32,293 nt of DNA from Spirochaetota bacterium (lineage in GTDB: Bacteria > Spirochaetota > UBA4802 > UB4802). A model generated the notes under the pieces. That model made no database searches. It was not told the origin of the DNA and worked only from the letters and a program-made list of their open reading frames with translations. Within the stretch, counting starts at the first letter, position 1. Every line of letters starts with the position of its first letter. Below, one piece after another: positions 6,779-14,876 of this stretch. The DNA is taken from NCBI GenBank assembly GCA_026414805.1, contig JAOAIH010000037.1, forward strand, positions 1 through 32,293, written 5' to 3'. The translations under genes were made by a program, and so were the position numbers.

Positions 6779-6784
6779 ATTATA
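6779..6784 (-). promoter_or_regulatory. possible -10 element of the selenoprotein operon
   Basis: On the minus strand TATAAT occurs about 20 bases before the expected leader of the HesB-like gene. The -35 region is only AT-rich, with no good TTGACA match, so this is a weak call. Confidence 0.3.
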
Positions 6785-7119
6785 AAATACTTAATATTTT
6801 TAAAATTTCAAAGAATTTTTTTTAATTATGAACACTATTTATTCCTAATTAGCCTTTTATATTACTAATTATTCAATGCTTTGCTCATACATTGATATTT
6901 TGGGGATAATTTATGATTTTATATGCTTAATCGTCAAGTTGTTAAAGCACATACATCGGTCAATTAAACATAGAATTAGTTATTATTTGAATTATTCTGC
7001 GTAATACTTAATTCAATAAAAACATTGTGAAGAATTATATATCTGTAATTGAGACATTGATGTTACAGTTTGCAATTAAAAAGCGTAAGCCAGTCAAGGA
7101 TGTATTTACACTCAATTGG

Positions 7120-7164
7120 ATACCACATTTTGTTATAGTTGACATATGTGGTATAGTGTGGTAT
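7120..7164 (+). promoter_or_regulatory. operator-like repeats around the MNT/HEPN promoter
   Basis: ATACCACAT (7120-7128) is the exact inverse of ATGTGGTAT (7146-7154). A second half-site TGTGGTAT (7157-7164) repeats ten bases, one helical turn, after TGTGGTAT 7147-7154. The three half-sites straddle the -35 and overlap the -10 of the promoter, an arrangement expected for autoregulation of a toxin-antitoxin operon. The rest of 6785-7119 holds no gene. Confidence 0.6.
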
Positions 7165-7167
7165 TAT
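7139..7167 (+). promoter_or_regulatory. consensus sigma-70 promoter of the MNT/HEPN operon
   Basis: TTGACA (7139-7144), a 17-base spacer and TATTAT (7162-7167) with an extended TGG just before the -10. The transcript should start near 7174. This places the possible ATG at 7146 inside the promoter and rules it out as the start of the MNT gene. Confidence 0.75.
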
Positions 7168-7208
7168 CAAATCACTTGATGGAGTCAGTATATAAATGTG
7201 TTGATAGT

Positions 7209-7532
7209 ATGTTATCTATAGAAATTGAAAGCCTGAAAAAAATTAAAGAGAAGTTATTGCACATGTTTGGTACCCGTATTGTATATATGTATGCATTTGG
7301 TTCACGTGTGCGGGGTGATTTTAATTTCGATTCTGATTTTGATATTCTTATTGTAGTTAACAAAAAAACACCAGAACTTGAGGAGGCGATAGTTACTGTA
7401 ATAACAGAAGAAGAATTACAGCATAATGTGTCATTCACTCCAATTATAAAAGATATTCAGGCGTTTGAAATGGAAAAAAAATTTAATAGTCCATTTTATC
7501 AGAATATAATAAACGAGGGTATATTGCTATGA
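7209..7532 (+). CDS. MNT-type minimal nucleotidyltransferase (antitoxin of an MNT/HEPN pair)
   Basis: A nucleotidyltransferase of about 107 residues with the signature AFGSRVRGDFNFDSDFDILIVV: GS, G and the two catalytic Asp residues of the GSx(n)SDxDxxV motif are all present. MNT antitoxins act on partner HEPN toxins, in characterised cases by AMPylating them. ATG 7209 is preferred because the promoter starts transcription near 7174; ATG 7179 is possible but would be nearly leaderless, and neither has a good Shine-Dalgarno site. The stop overlaps the HEPN start as ATGA. The codons for EAIVTV contain an exact copy of the dispersed 13-mer (7386-7398). Confidence 0.82.
   Translation: MLSIEIESLKKIKEKLLHMFGTRIVYMYAFGSRVRGDFNFDSDFDILIVVNKKTPELEEAIVTVITEEELQHNVSFTPIIKDIQAFEMEKKFNSPFYQNIINEGILL
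7386..7398 (+). repeat. dispersed 13-mer, exact copy
   Basis: GCGATAGTTACTG inside the MNT gene, read in frame as AIVT. Confidence 0.75.
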
Positions 7533-7935
7533 CATTATCTCCTGATGATAAAAAGCTTTAAGCTACTTTAGGCTTCAGAAAGCTAAAGAGTTTTTACAAG
7601 ATGCAAAAAAAAATTATGATGAAGGAAGATACAAAACCTCTGTGAATAGAAGCTATTATGCTGTGCTCAATGCTGCACGTGCACTTTTGATTCTTGAAGG
7701 TGCAAATCCAGTAACACATGATGGAGTTATCACGCTATTACGTTTGCGATTTGTGAAAAATGAAATTTTGCCTCAAGAAACAATAAAGCACTTCAAACTG
7801 CTGCTTTCACGTCGAACTGATGTTGATTATGGTGATTTTGACACCATTGATAAAGATGATGCACTGGATTCGTATAATAAAGCAGCATCGTTTATTGAAG
7901 CTATTAAAAAGGCAAAGGAAAATATCATACTATGA
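7529..7935 (+). CDS. HEPN-domain protein (toxin partner) with an early -1 frameshift
   Basis: ATG 7529 overlaps the MNT stop (ATGA). The frame reads MTLSPDDKK and meets TAA ten codons in. The homologous frame continues without a gap as ALSYFRLQKAKEFLQDAKKNYDEGRYKTSVNRSYYAVLNAARALL through to 7935. The two frames join at the A-run in GATAAAAAGCTT (7547-7558), so either one A has been lost or ribosomes slip by -1 at AAA-AAG. The rest is a complete UPF0332-type HEPN domain (NRSYYAVLNAA near the first helix, DYGDF and a final coiled helix). A canonical Rx4-6H RNase motif is not evident. A GTG start at 7642 would drop the first helix. It could be a pseudogene, an assembly indel or a recoded gene. 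Confidence 0.7.
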
Positions 7936-7961
7936 GCATTTCTGCATCATAGATTAATTGA

Positions 7962-7974
7962 CAGTAACTATCGC
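7962..7974 (-). repeat. dispersed 13-mer, exact copy
   Basis: CAGTAACTATCGC lies in the 47-base gap between the convergent HEPN and lon genes, so it is non-coding. On the minus strand it is preceded by TTTTTG, the same left flank as the copy at 31329. Confidence 0.75.
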
Positions 7975-7982
7975 CAAAAAAA

Positions 7983-10358
7983 TTAATACACTATATCCAG
8001 CACTTCTTCAAAATAGCTCACAAAGCGTGCATCTACCCCTTTTTTAATGTGCTCAGGCAATTCGTCAAAATCCTTTTTGTTTTCGGCAGGGTATATTATT
8101 GTTTTTACCTTTGCTCGTTTTGCGGCGATAGTTTTTTCTTTTACGCCGCCAATAGGAAGCACCCTTCCTGTTATGGTGAGCTCACCTGTCATTGCAACGC
8201 TCTTTTTAATGGGCTTATTTTTGGCTAGCGAATACAGTGCGGTTGCCATAGTGATTCCCGCCGAAGGACCATCTTTTGGTGTGGCTCCCGCAGGCACATG
8301 GAGGTGTATAAAATGGTTTTCAAAAAAATCGGGGTCAATGCCAAACTGTTTGACCTTTGAACGGATATATGAATATGCAATCTCGGTTGATTCTTTCATG
8401 ACATTGCCAAGCTGACCAGTTTGGGTAAATCCCTTTGTTTTTGAAGGAATAGCTGTTGCTTCAATATACAGCGTTGCACCGCCTAAGCTTGTCCAGGCAA
8501 GCCCCATCACCACACCTGGTATTGGCTTTTTGTATAAGGATTCGTCGGTAAAGCGTGGTTTTCCTAAGAATTCTTCAATATTTCTTTCATTTACAATTAC
8601 TGAAGTAGTTGAACCTTCTACAATTTGGCGTGTGGCTTTGCGCATGATCTTTTTTATATTGTTTTCTAAACTTCGCACACCTGCTTCTCGGGCATAGCCA
8701 TCAATAATTTTCTTGATTGCTGCAGTGTCAATTTTAACTTCATTTTTATTGAGTCCGTGCTCTCTAAGCTGTTTTGGGATAAGGTAGCGCTTTGCTATCT
8801 CCAGTTTTTCTTCAAGTATGTAACCAGAAAGGTGCATTATTTCCATGCGGTCCATAAGTGGAAGTGGGATAGTATCTAATTGATTTGCTGTTGCAATAAA
8901 GAGAATGTTGGATAAATCATATCGCACATCAAGGTAGTGGTCAAGAAACTGGGAGTTTTGCTCAGGGTCAAGTACTTCCAGGAGTGCTGAAGCCGGATCA
9001 CCCTGAAAACTTGCACCAATTTTATCTATCTCATCCAGCATAATGACAGGATTTGATGTTTCAACCACTTTAAGGCTTTGGATAATTTTGCCGGGCATTG
9101 CACCTATGTAAGTTCGCCGGTGGCCTTTAATTTCGGCCTCATCACGCATCCCACCAAGCGAGAAGCGGTAAAACTTGCGGTTTAAAGCCGCAGCTACAGA
9201 TTTTCCTATTGAAGTTTTGCCTACACCGGGAGGCCCTACAAAGCATATAATGGAACCAGTGATACTGCCTTTCTTTTTTCCAGCACTTATGAATTCTAAT
9301 ATACGGTCTTTGATATCCTGCAAGCCATAGTGGTCCCTGTCCAGTATCTTGCGGGCTTTGTGAATATCATAATTGTCTTGTGAGTAAATGCCCCATGGAA
9401 GTGATGTGAGCCAGTCTAAATAATTGCGGCTTACACCATACTCGGCGGAATGGGGTTCCAGCACTTTTAATTTTTCAATTTCTTCATTAAAACGCTTGAG
9501 TGCTTCTTCGCTCAATTTTAGTTTCTTTACGCGCTCTTCAAATTTTTCAATTTCTGAGGTTTTTTCATCTTTTTCAAGACCTAACTCTTTTTTAATTTCT
9601 TTAAGCTGCTCGCGTAAAAAAAATTCCTTTTGGTTTTTGGCAATGCGCTCCTCAATCTGCTGCGAAATTTTTTTCTGTAATTTTGACAATTCCAGTTCTT
9701 TCTTTAACAAAAGCAGTACTTTTTCCACGCGCGATTTTATATCAAATGTTTCCAGTATTTCCTGTACTTCTGCAGGTTCGGCCGAAGTGAGGGAAGCTAC
9801 AAAATCAGCTAATTTACCGGGGTCTTCTAAGCTGAACCGGTTTAAAAAAAGTTTAAGCTCTTCCTGAAAAAGGGAATTGGATTTAATTAACTCTTTTACC
9901 GAAGAAAGAATAGCAGCCGAGTAGGCTTTCATTTCGTCTGTTGGTTCAATCTCAGGTTCATAGTAATGATCAACCTTCCAGCGAATAACCGGCTGTTCAG
10001 TCATAACCTGAACCAGTGTAAAGCGCTTCAAGGCATTTACCATTACCTGTATAGTGTTTTCGTCGATAGGTGCTATCTTCAAAACCTTAATAGTAACCCC
10101 CACTTTATAGAGGTCCTCTGAAGTCACCATGCCTTCTCGCTGATTCTGGATTAGTACTACACCTCCGATTTTATGGTCAGATTCGGCAATGGCGCGTGCT
10201 GTATTGAGCATGGTATCACCAGTGAGCACCAGTGGTACCATCATGCCAGGGAATATTGGCCTGTGGGATATTGGAATAATGGGTATAATCTCAGGTAAAA
10301 TTTCAGATGGCAATATTAAATGCTTGGATTCAACAACATGGTTTGAATCATCAGACAT
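7983..10358 (-). CDS. lon: ATP-dependent serine protease Lon
   Basis: 791 residues from ATG 10358. The order is an N-terminal LAN domain (ILPIIPISHRPIFPGM), a long coiled coil, the AAA+ module with Walker A GPPGVGKT (375-382), Walker B VIMLDEID (ending near 445), the sensor region, and the C-terminal protease domain with Ser699 in PKDGPSAG and Lys742 in GGVKEK (numbered from ATG 10358). Both catalytic residues of the Ser-Lys dyad are present. It degrades misfolded and regulatory proteins in the cytosol. An upstream start at 10415 would add 19 residues of low-complexity sequence; ATG 10358 has GAGG about ten bases before it and leads directly into the conserved domain. The gene is single and convergent with MNT/HEPN. 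No CIRCE-like heat-shock operator was seen upstream. Confidence 0.96.
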   Translation of the reverse strand: MSDDSNHVVESKHLILPSEILPEIIPIIPISHRPIFPGMMVPLVLTGDTMLNTARAIAESDHKIGGVVLIQNQREGMVTSEDLYKVGVTIKVLKIAPIDENTIQVMVNALKRFTLVQVMTEQPVIRWKVDHYYEPEIEPTDEMKAYSAAILSSVKELIKSNSLFQEELKLFLNRFSLEDPGKLADFVASLTSAEPAEVQEILETFDIKSRVEKVLLLLKKELELSKLQKKISQQIEERIAKNQKEFFLREQLKEIKKELGLEKDEKTSEIEKFEERVKKLKLSEEALKRFNEEIEKLKVLEPHSAEYGVSRNYLDWLTSLPWGIYSQDNYDIHKARKILDRDHYGLQDIKDRILEFISAGKKKGSITGSIICFVGPPGVGKTSIGKSVAAALNRKFYRFSLGGMRDEAEIKGHRRTYIGAMPGKIIQSLKVVETSNPVIMLDEIDKIGASFQGDPASALLEVLDPEQNSQFLDHYLDVRYDLSNILFIATANQLDTIPLPLMDRMEIMHLSGYILEEKLEIAKRYLIPKQLREHGLNKNEVKIDTAAIKKIIDGYAREAGVRSLENNIKKIMRKATRQIVEGSTTSVIVNERNIEEFLGKPRFTDESLYKKPIPGVVMGLAWTSLGGATLYIEATAIPSKTKGFTQTGQLGNVMKESTEIAYSYIRSKVKQFGIDPDFFENHFIHLHVPAGATPKDGPSAGITMATALYSLAKNKPIKKSVAMTGELTITGRVLPIGGVKEKTIAAKRAKVKTIIYPAENKKDFDELPEHIKKGVDARFVSYFEEVLDIVY

Positions 10359-10732
10359 AGGATTTGTACCTCGCGTAATTTTATTTTTGTTATAATATTT
10401 ATAATAATGTAGCAATGAGGGTTTTAAAAATCAAGGATTTTATGAAATCACTATGAATAGTAGCTTCTTCAACATCAACAGTTAAAAAAGTTTTCTTAAA
10501 AGTTTTATCATAAAAAAATAATAAATCTATACTTGATACTTTTATCACCAGATGTGTCAAAATTGAATCACATATAAAGAGGGGCTATGGTTATATACGT
10601 TTTGTAAAGTTCAGTTAGACTTTAAAAAAAATAAAAAAAGGATTTACAGATTAAAGTTTATTAATCAATATTACAACAATAAAATCATAAATGTTTGATT
10701 ACATAAAAATTTTATTATATGAGGTAGAACAG
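10359..10732. other. intergenic region between divergent lon and FecR-lipoprotein genes
   Basis: 374 bases, strongly AT-rich, and expected to hold the promoters of both flanking genes. I could not find a -35/-10 pair good enough to call on either strand. It holds no ORF and no copy of the dispersed motif. Confidence 0.5.
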
Positions 10733-11725
10733 ATGGTTTTGCGACGATTGTATTGTTGCTTTCTTTTAGCAATTATTGTTTTTTTAATTCTTTCTTGTAC
10801 ACCACAACCAAAGTCAGTATCAGCTCATCTTATTTTTATGCAGGGGGATGTTACCATAATACGAAATGAGGTAAATGTTCCTGTTATATTAGGATCAATT
10901 GTTCAACCTGAAGATATTATTACAACAGGAAACCAGTCTATTGCGGTGGTTCAGATAGCTGATAGAGCTGTGGTACATATTACCAGCAACAGCAAGCTGG
11001 CAGTCAAGACACTTGTTGCTACATCAACAACGCTATATTTAGAAAGAGGGGAAATCATATCAAAGGTTGAACGTTTACAAAAAGCCCAAGAATACAGAGT
11101 GAAGACCCCCTCAGTTGTAGCTAGTGTTCGTGGAACACAATTTTTGGTTAAGGCCGATGAAAAAATTGGTAAAGTGGCTGTGCACACTGGAAGTGTAAGT
11201 GTTAAACCCGTTATTGAAGAAACAAAAATCGAAGAAATTCAAATAGAAGAAACAATAGTGGATGGGGGCAAAGAGGCGATAGTTACTGTTGAAAAAGAGA
11301 AGGCTGCTAAAGAGATTCCAGTTTCTGTAAAGGAAATTTCTATAAAAGATAAAATGAAGATAGAAGAAGCAGGAAAAATTGAATTGCTTCCCCAGGAAGT
11401 AGTTATAAAACCTGAAGCACTTGAAAAAGTTCGTGAAACAATAAAACAGAACATTGAAAAAATTGGGACAATAGAATCTTCAACCGAGGAACAATTGAGG
11501 CAACAGATAAAGAAAGAGCGGATTGAACGGTTAATGCAACAAAAAACACGAACACTTGAGGAAATTAAGGAAGCATGTGAACGCATTGATGTGATACGTC
11601 TGTATTCAGGTAAACAAATACAAGGAGCAATAATTAGTAGGGGCGATAGTTACAAGATATTGACTACAACTGGAGTAATAGATGTGCCTAAGAAAGATGT
11701 ACGGTCAGTAAGCGTGATGCGATAG
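10733..11725 (+). CDS. FecR-domain lipoprotein with coiled-coil C-terminus
   Basis: 330 residues. ATG 10733 is chosen for GAGG (10721-10724) at eight bases; it leads into MVLRRLYCC, a hydrophobic helix and the lipobox LILSC. A FecR domain follows: GDVTI, GSIVQPEDIITTGNQSIAVVQIADRAVVHITSNSKL and VKTPSVVASVRGTQFLV, the core repeat of the family. Then comes a Glu/Lys-rich, probably coiled-coil stretch of about 130 residues and a short C-terminal unit (IQGAIISRGDSYKILTTTGVIDVPKKDVRSV) resembling the small beta module at the start of the next gene's protein. FecR domains of this kind in spirochaetes are cell-surface or periplasmic and are not necessarily linked to iron. Two dispersed-motif copies lie in it (11276 and 11643). 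Confidence 0.85.
   Translation: MVLRRLYCCFLLAIIVFLILSCTPQPKSVSAHLIFMQGDVTIIRNEVNVPVILGSIVQPEDIITTGNQSIAVVQIADRAVVHITSNSKLAVKTLVATSTTLYLERGEIISKVERLQKAQEYRVKTPSVVASVRGTQFLVKADEKIGKVAVHTGSVSVKPVIEETKIEEIQIEETIVDGGKEAIVTVEKEKAAKEIPVSVKEISIKDKMKIEEAGKIELLPQEVVIKPEALEKVRETIKQNIEKIGTIESSTEEQLRQQIKKERIERLMQQKTRTLEEIKEACERIDVIRLYSGKQIQGAIISRGDSYKILTTTGVIDVPKKDVRSVSVMR
11276..11288 (+). repeat. dispersed 13-mer, exact copy
   Basis: GCGATAGTTACTG in the coiled-coil part of the FecR lipoprotein gene, read as EAIVTV. A shorter 11-base copy in another reading frame follows at 11643-11653 (GDSY). Confidence 0.75.
11643..11653 (+). repeat. dispersed motif, first 11 bases exact
   Basis: GCGATAGTTAC in the same gene as the copy at 11276 but in a different reading frame. 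Confidence 0.6.
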
Positions 11726-12174
11726 CACTTGCAGTGATTGTGGTACAAATGAGGCATTGTGTGGTAGGGTTTTGATCTGTACAATAGTTGGATGTACACA
11801 AAACTTTAATATATAATGTTGCTACCAAATGCCTGCATATTAATACCTTCCCAATGTGGAATATGGTCAATGCTGGTAACGAATATAAATTAAATGAGCG
11901 TTGTTATGACAAAAAGTAGATCATTTATTTCATTAGGTGTTGCTAGATGTGCAATATTAGTTGTTGCATCTTTTGTTTTTAATTACAATACAGGGAATAA
12001 TCTTATAGCTGATGCGTTCTATAGGCTTAAGGGCCAAAGCTGCTTAGGGCTGGATGCAATGTACAGGTTCAGAATCTTTAGTGGCTGTAAGAGTTACCCA
12101 GAACATTAACAAGAAAAAATAGCAGGTTATACCTGCAATGATGTTAGAAAGTTTATTTATATCGAGGGTACTAT
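11726..12174. other. intergenic region with a small hairpin
   Basis: 449 bases between two co-oriented envelope genes. It contains one weak ORF (11894-12109, listed separately) and a perfect GCAGGT/ACCTGC hairpin with a TAT loop at 12122-12136, about 40 bases before the next start. The ribosome site GAGGG lies just before ATG 12175. Nothing else is supported. Confidence 0.4.
11894..12109 (+). CDS. doubtful small ORF (71 aa)
   Basis: Starts MSVVMTKSRSF, has one hydrophobic stretch (CAILVVASFVF), and ends YRFRIFSGCKSYPEH. There is no Shine-Dalgarno site before either Met and I do not recognise it. It is kept only because it fills most of a 449-base gap and the hydrophobic segment could be a signal anchor. 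It may well be non-coding. Confidence 0.2.
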   Translation: MSVVMTKSRSFISLGVARCAILVVASFVFNYNTGNNLIADAFYRLKGQSCLGLDAMYRFRIFSGCKSYPEH

Positions 12175-13263
12175 ATGAAAATAAGAGAAAACAAAGTTTT
12201 TACTTTAACAGTAATTGTGCTGATTATTTCTTTTGCTCTTCCTCTTTTTGCTGAATCCATCTTTTTAAAAGATGGTACCATAATAGAAGGGGATATCATA
12301 AAAGAAACCGATAAGGCAATGGATGTAAAGCTTTTAGAGGGGAAAAAAATTACTATACAACGGAAGGACGTGTTGAGGACGCTGGTAAATAACACTTACA
12401 AGATAAAAATGTACATTATGAAAAGCAACAAAGATATTTTACCGGTATATATTGTAGAAGAAGATAATGAAAGCTATACCTGCAGAAAAGATTTGTTATC
12501 AACAGATGAATTTAAAATAAATAAAGCTGACGTAATATTTGTTTCAAAAATACCGCCAAAAGATTTTATAGATGAAGAGGTACAGAAGAAAGCTGGGGAA
12601 TTAGGGGTAAAAAAGCAATACACATGGGAGAAAAATTTAAAATGGCGGGCACCTTTTTTACGGATAGGATATTCAAATATTGGTACATATATAGATTCTG
12701 ATATAAATGATACATATTCAGATAGCCGCAATATTAATGCTTTCATTGATCTTTTTCCATGGCGGTTCAGAAATGAAAGCGGAAATGGATTTGATGCTAT
12801 GGTCAGGGCACGTTTTGTGGGGAATTATGACCGAATTGACTATACTGATCCACGGACTGCAACAATAATGAAACTTTACCAGGTTGTTATTTCAGAAAAA
12901 TATGAATTTAAACTTAACATTGGGCAAATTTGTGGTGGAGTTAGATATGGATACAGTATGTTTTATGGGATCTTGATCCAGCCGTATGTGTATGGACTAT
13001 TACAATTATATGTATTCCATGATGAAATAAAAATTGAGTCAATTAATTCAAGCGCCATTAACGAGCAGGTGGCAACTTCAAAGTTTGGATACCAGGTGGG
13101 TGCTGGTATTGATTTTGGTTTAACATCATATGTTGGTGTTTTTGTTGAGGGTATGTACAGCTACATTGAAGCAAAATTCAATGATAAAAAAACACGCAAT
13201 GTGGATGGGTATTATATTTATTATGGAGTTACCTGGCGTACTTCGTATGGGTTAATTGAATAA
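12175..13263 (+). CDS. exported protein: small beta module plus outer-membrane beta-barrel-like domain
   Basis: 362 residues. A signal peptide (VFTLTVIVLIISFALPLFA-ES) is followed by FLKDGTIIEGDIIKETDKAMDVKLLEGKKITIQRKDVLR, an Sm-like small-barrel unit common in spirochaete and Bacteroidetes envelope proteins. The rest alternates aromatic and polar residues (LRIGYSNIGTYI, YGYSMFYGILIQPYVYGLLQLYVF, GYQVGAGIDFGL) and ends in strands with Tyr/Trp, as expected for an outer-membrane beta barrel. The function is unknown. The start has GAGGG eight bases upstream. It follows the FecR lipoprotein, whose C-terminus carries a similar small module, suggesting the two act in the same envelope. Confidence 0.75.
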   Translation: MKIRENKVFTLTVIVLIISFALPLFAESIFLKDGTIIEGDIIKETDKAMDVKLLEGKKITIQRKDVLRTLVNNTYKIKMYIMKSNKDILPVYIVEEDNESYTCRKDLLSTDEFKINKADVIFVSKIPPKDFIDEEVQKKAGELGVKKQYTWEKNLKWRAPFLRIGYSNIGTYIDSDINDTYSDSRNINAFIDLFPWRFRNESGNGFDAMVRARFVGNYDRIDYTDPRTATIMKLYQVVISEKYEFKLNIGQICGGVRYGYSMFYGILIQPYVYGLLQLYVFHDEIKIESINSSAINEQVATSKFGYQVGAGIDFGLTSYVGVFVEGMYSYIEAKFNDKKTRNVDGYYIYYGVTWRTSYGLIE

Positions 13264-13348
13264 TTTATTATTGTTTCAAAAATCTTATTGCCAAAATATT
13301 TCTTTTATGAAAATATTATCCTGTCACTATAATAATAGCAGGATAATC

Positions 13349-13768
13349 ATGTCAACAGTAGAAATAAGAATCAAAGGCTATCATCTTGATCTTTTTGGCC
13401 GCGTGAGCAATCAGCGCTTTTTAGATTTTCTAGAAGATGCGCGATGGAGTTATCTGGATTCCATAGGGCTCAATTATGATGAATTTGCTAAACGCGGTGT
13501 TTTTCTTGCGGTGGTTAATATAAATGTTAACTTTCGTGCACCATCGTTTCTTGGCGATGTGTTGATAATTGAAACCGAAGTTGATAGAATTGGCAATCGC
13601 AGCATAACAGTTAAACAAAAAATGTACAATAAAAAAAACGAACAGATTATTCTTGATGCTGAAGTGGTATATGTTATAGTTGACCTTGCAACAGGCAAAT
13701 CCATACCCATAGACAATGAAATGCGGCAGCAGTGGCTTGAGCTATCGAACAAAAAAAATACACATTAA
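13349..13768 (+). CDS. acyl-CoA thioesterase, 4HBT/hotdog fold (YbgC/FadM-like)
   Basis: 139 residues from ATG 13349, which has AGGA seven bases before it; a longer reading from 13256 overlaps the previous gene and lacks homology. The family pattern is clear: VEIRIKGYHLDLFGRVSNQRFLDFLEDARWSYLDSIG matches the D-x-D-x-x-G-x-V-N active-site block (here HLDLFGRVSN, with the usual GH changed to GR), then VNINVNFRAPSFLGDVLIIET and a final strand VVYVIVDLATGKSIPI. It would hydrolyse an acyl-CoA in the cytosol; the chain length cannot be told. Confidence 0.85.
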   Translation: MSTVEIRIKGYHLDLFGRVSNQRFLDFLEDARWSYLDSIGLNYDEFAKRGVFLAVVNINVNFRAPSFLGDVLIIETEVDRIGNRSITVKQKMYNKKNEQIILDAEVVYVIVDLATGKSIPIDNEMRQQWLELSNKKNTH

Positions 13769-13830
13769 AAATTTTTTATTGCTAAGAAAAAGGATATAGT
13801 ATAGCATGATTGAGAGGTGTGTCAGTCATT

Positions 13831-14394
13831 ATGGAAGAGGGCATAATGAGAAAATATATTCGTTATGATAAATTGTCAGCAGAAATTAAAGAAGCAATCT
13901 ATAAGTATTGGGAAATAGCAAAACAAAAAAAACCTGATACAGCATTGGATGATGCAATGGAAGATTGGTTTTTGCATCAGTTTGATGCGTTTATGATTGC
14001 CAAATATCATACCCGTGGCGATAACATGCGCAAACACTTCCGCCTTGACGTAGAGATTCCTATACGAATAGTGGAACTTTTAATAGAATCTTCAAAGGAT
14101 GAAGCTGAAGCACTGGAGCTTATTGGAACAATATTAAACATAAGCAAGGGTGGCCTTTATTTTATTTCCGACATCCCTCTTGAGCTTTCTTCGATTATAC
14201 GTGTAGTTATTGATTTCAGGGCTGTAGATAATGAGCTGACTGATATTGAAGCCTTAGCAATGGTGGTGCGCCAGGATAAACGTGATGATGGCAAATATGG
14301 AATTGGCGTAATGTTCAGTAGCATTTATGACAATGGCAAACGCAATTTAAATATATTTATATTAAAAAATCTCTCTTACTATCTTTATTCATGA
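13831..14394 (+). CDS. PilZ-domain protein
   Basis: 187 residues. The N-terminal half is a helical region. The PilZ domain starts at MRKHFRLDVEIPIRI, giving the RxxxR motif, and has NISKGGLYF, the NxSxxG variant of DxSxxG; both cyclic-di-GMP-binding motifs are present. It continues with MVVRQDKRDDGKYGIGVMF. Proteins of this type act as c-di-GMP effectors in the cytosol, often controlling motility or exopolysaccharide. The start is uncertain: ATG 13831, ATG 13846 (with GAGGG five bases before it) and TTG 13810 are all in frame. The 3' end abuts the convergent lipoprotein gene with no gap. Confidence 0.82.
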   Translation: MEEGIMRKYIRYDKLSAEIKEAIYKYWEIAKQKKPDTALDDAMEDWFLHQFDAFMIAKYHTRGDNMRKHFRLDVEIPIRIVELLIESSKDEAEALELIGTILNISKGGLYFISDIPLELSSIIRVVIDFRAVDNELTDIEALAMVVRQDKRDDGKYGIGVMFSSIYDNGKRNLNIFILKNLSYYLYS

Positions 14395-14844
14395 TTACTT
14401 GCCAAGTGCATCAATTTCCGCTTTAAGCCCATTTTTTGTTATATCATAATAATAGCAATAGCGAGTTGAACAAGACGAATTCCTTTTTTTAATTGAACCA
14501 TAGCTAGAAATTATTGTCAGCAGGTAATTATGGATTTTTGAATCAAAAACTTTATTTTGAGTAGTAATGTAATTTTTCAAAGAGACGTATGCACGTTCCT
14601 GTCCTTTTTGTTGTGCCGATAGCTCATTGTATTGTTCCTCTGCAGGAAGTATCACCACAACGCGGAACGTGTTGTTATCAATAAACCCTTCTTTTTCGTA
14701 CTCAAAAAGAAGCTCTTCTCTTCCCGTTGTATTCGTAGGGGGAATAGGAGTGGCTGGTTTTTTGGATGCACATGAAGAAAGCAGAAATACCAGGGGAAGA
14801 AGTAAAAACAGGATGCATATAATTATTCGTAATGAAGAAACCAT
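14395..14844 (-). CDS. lipoprotein, paralogue of the gene at 14877
   Basis: 149 residues with a hydrophobic signal and lipobox LLSSC. A proline/threonine spacer is followed by a globular part: EGFIDNNTFRVVVILPAEEQ, a helix (GQERAYVSLKNYI) and a C-terminal basic region. It resembles the LPP20-like arrangement of a strand pair and a helix, but I cannot name it. A strong ribosome site (GGGGGAG) precedes ATG 14844. It is separated by 32 bases from the next minus-strand gene and is probably in one operon with it. Confidence 0.7.
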   Translation of the reverse strand: MVSSLRIIICILFLLLPLVFLLSSCASKKPATPIPPTNTTGREELLFEYEKEGFIDNNTFRVVVILPAEEQYNELSAQQKGQERAYVSLKNYITTQNKVFDSKIHNYLLTIISSYGSIKKRNSSCSTRYCYYYDITKNGLKAEIDALGK

Positions 14845-14876
14845 ATCTCCCCCTCAATAAAAATTGTAGTGCGCCT

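Noticed and set aside
7060-7178. Short plus-strand ORF starting MLQFAIKKRK before the MNT gene
   Set aside because: It runs through the consensus promoter and operator of the MNT gene and has no ribosome site.
8047-8415. 122-aa plus-strand ORF inside lon
   Set aside because: Antisense shadow of the conserved Lon protease domain, with no ribosome site.
9424-9867. 147-aa plus-strand ORF inside lon
   Set aside because: Ser/Phe-rich shadow of the Lon coiled-coil on the opposite strand.
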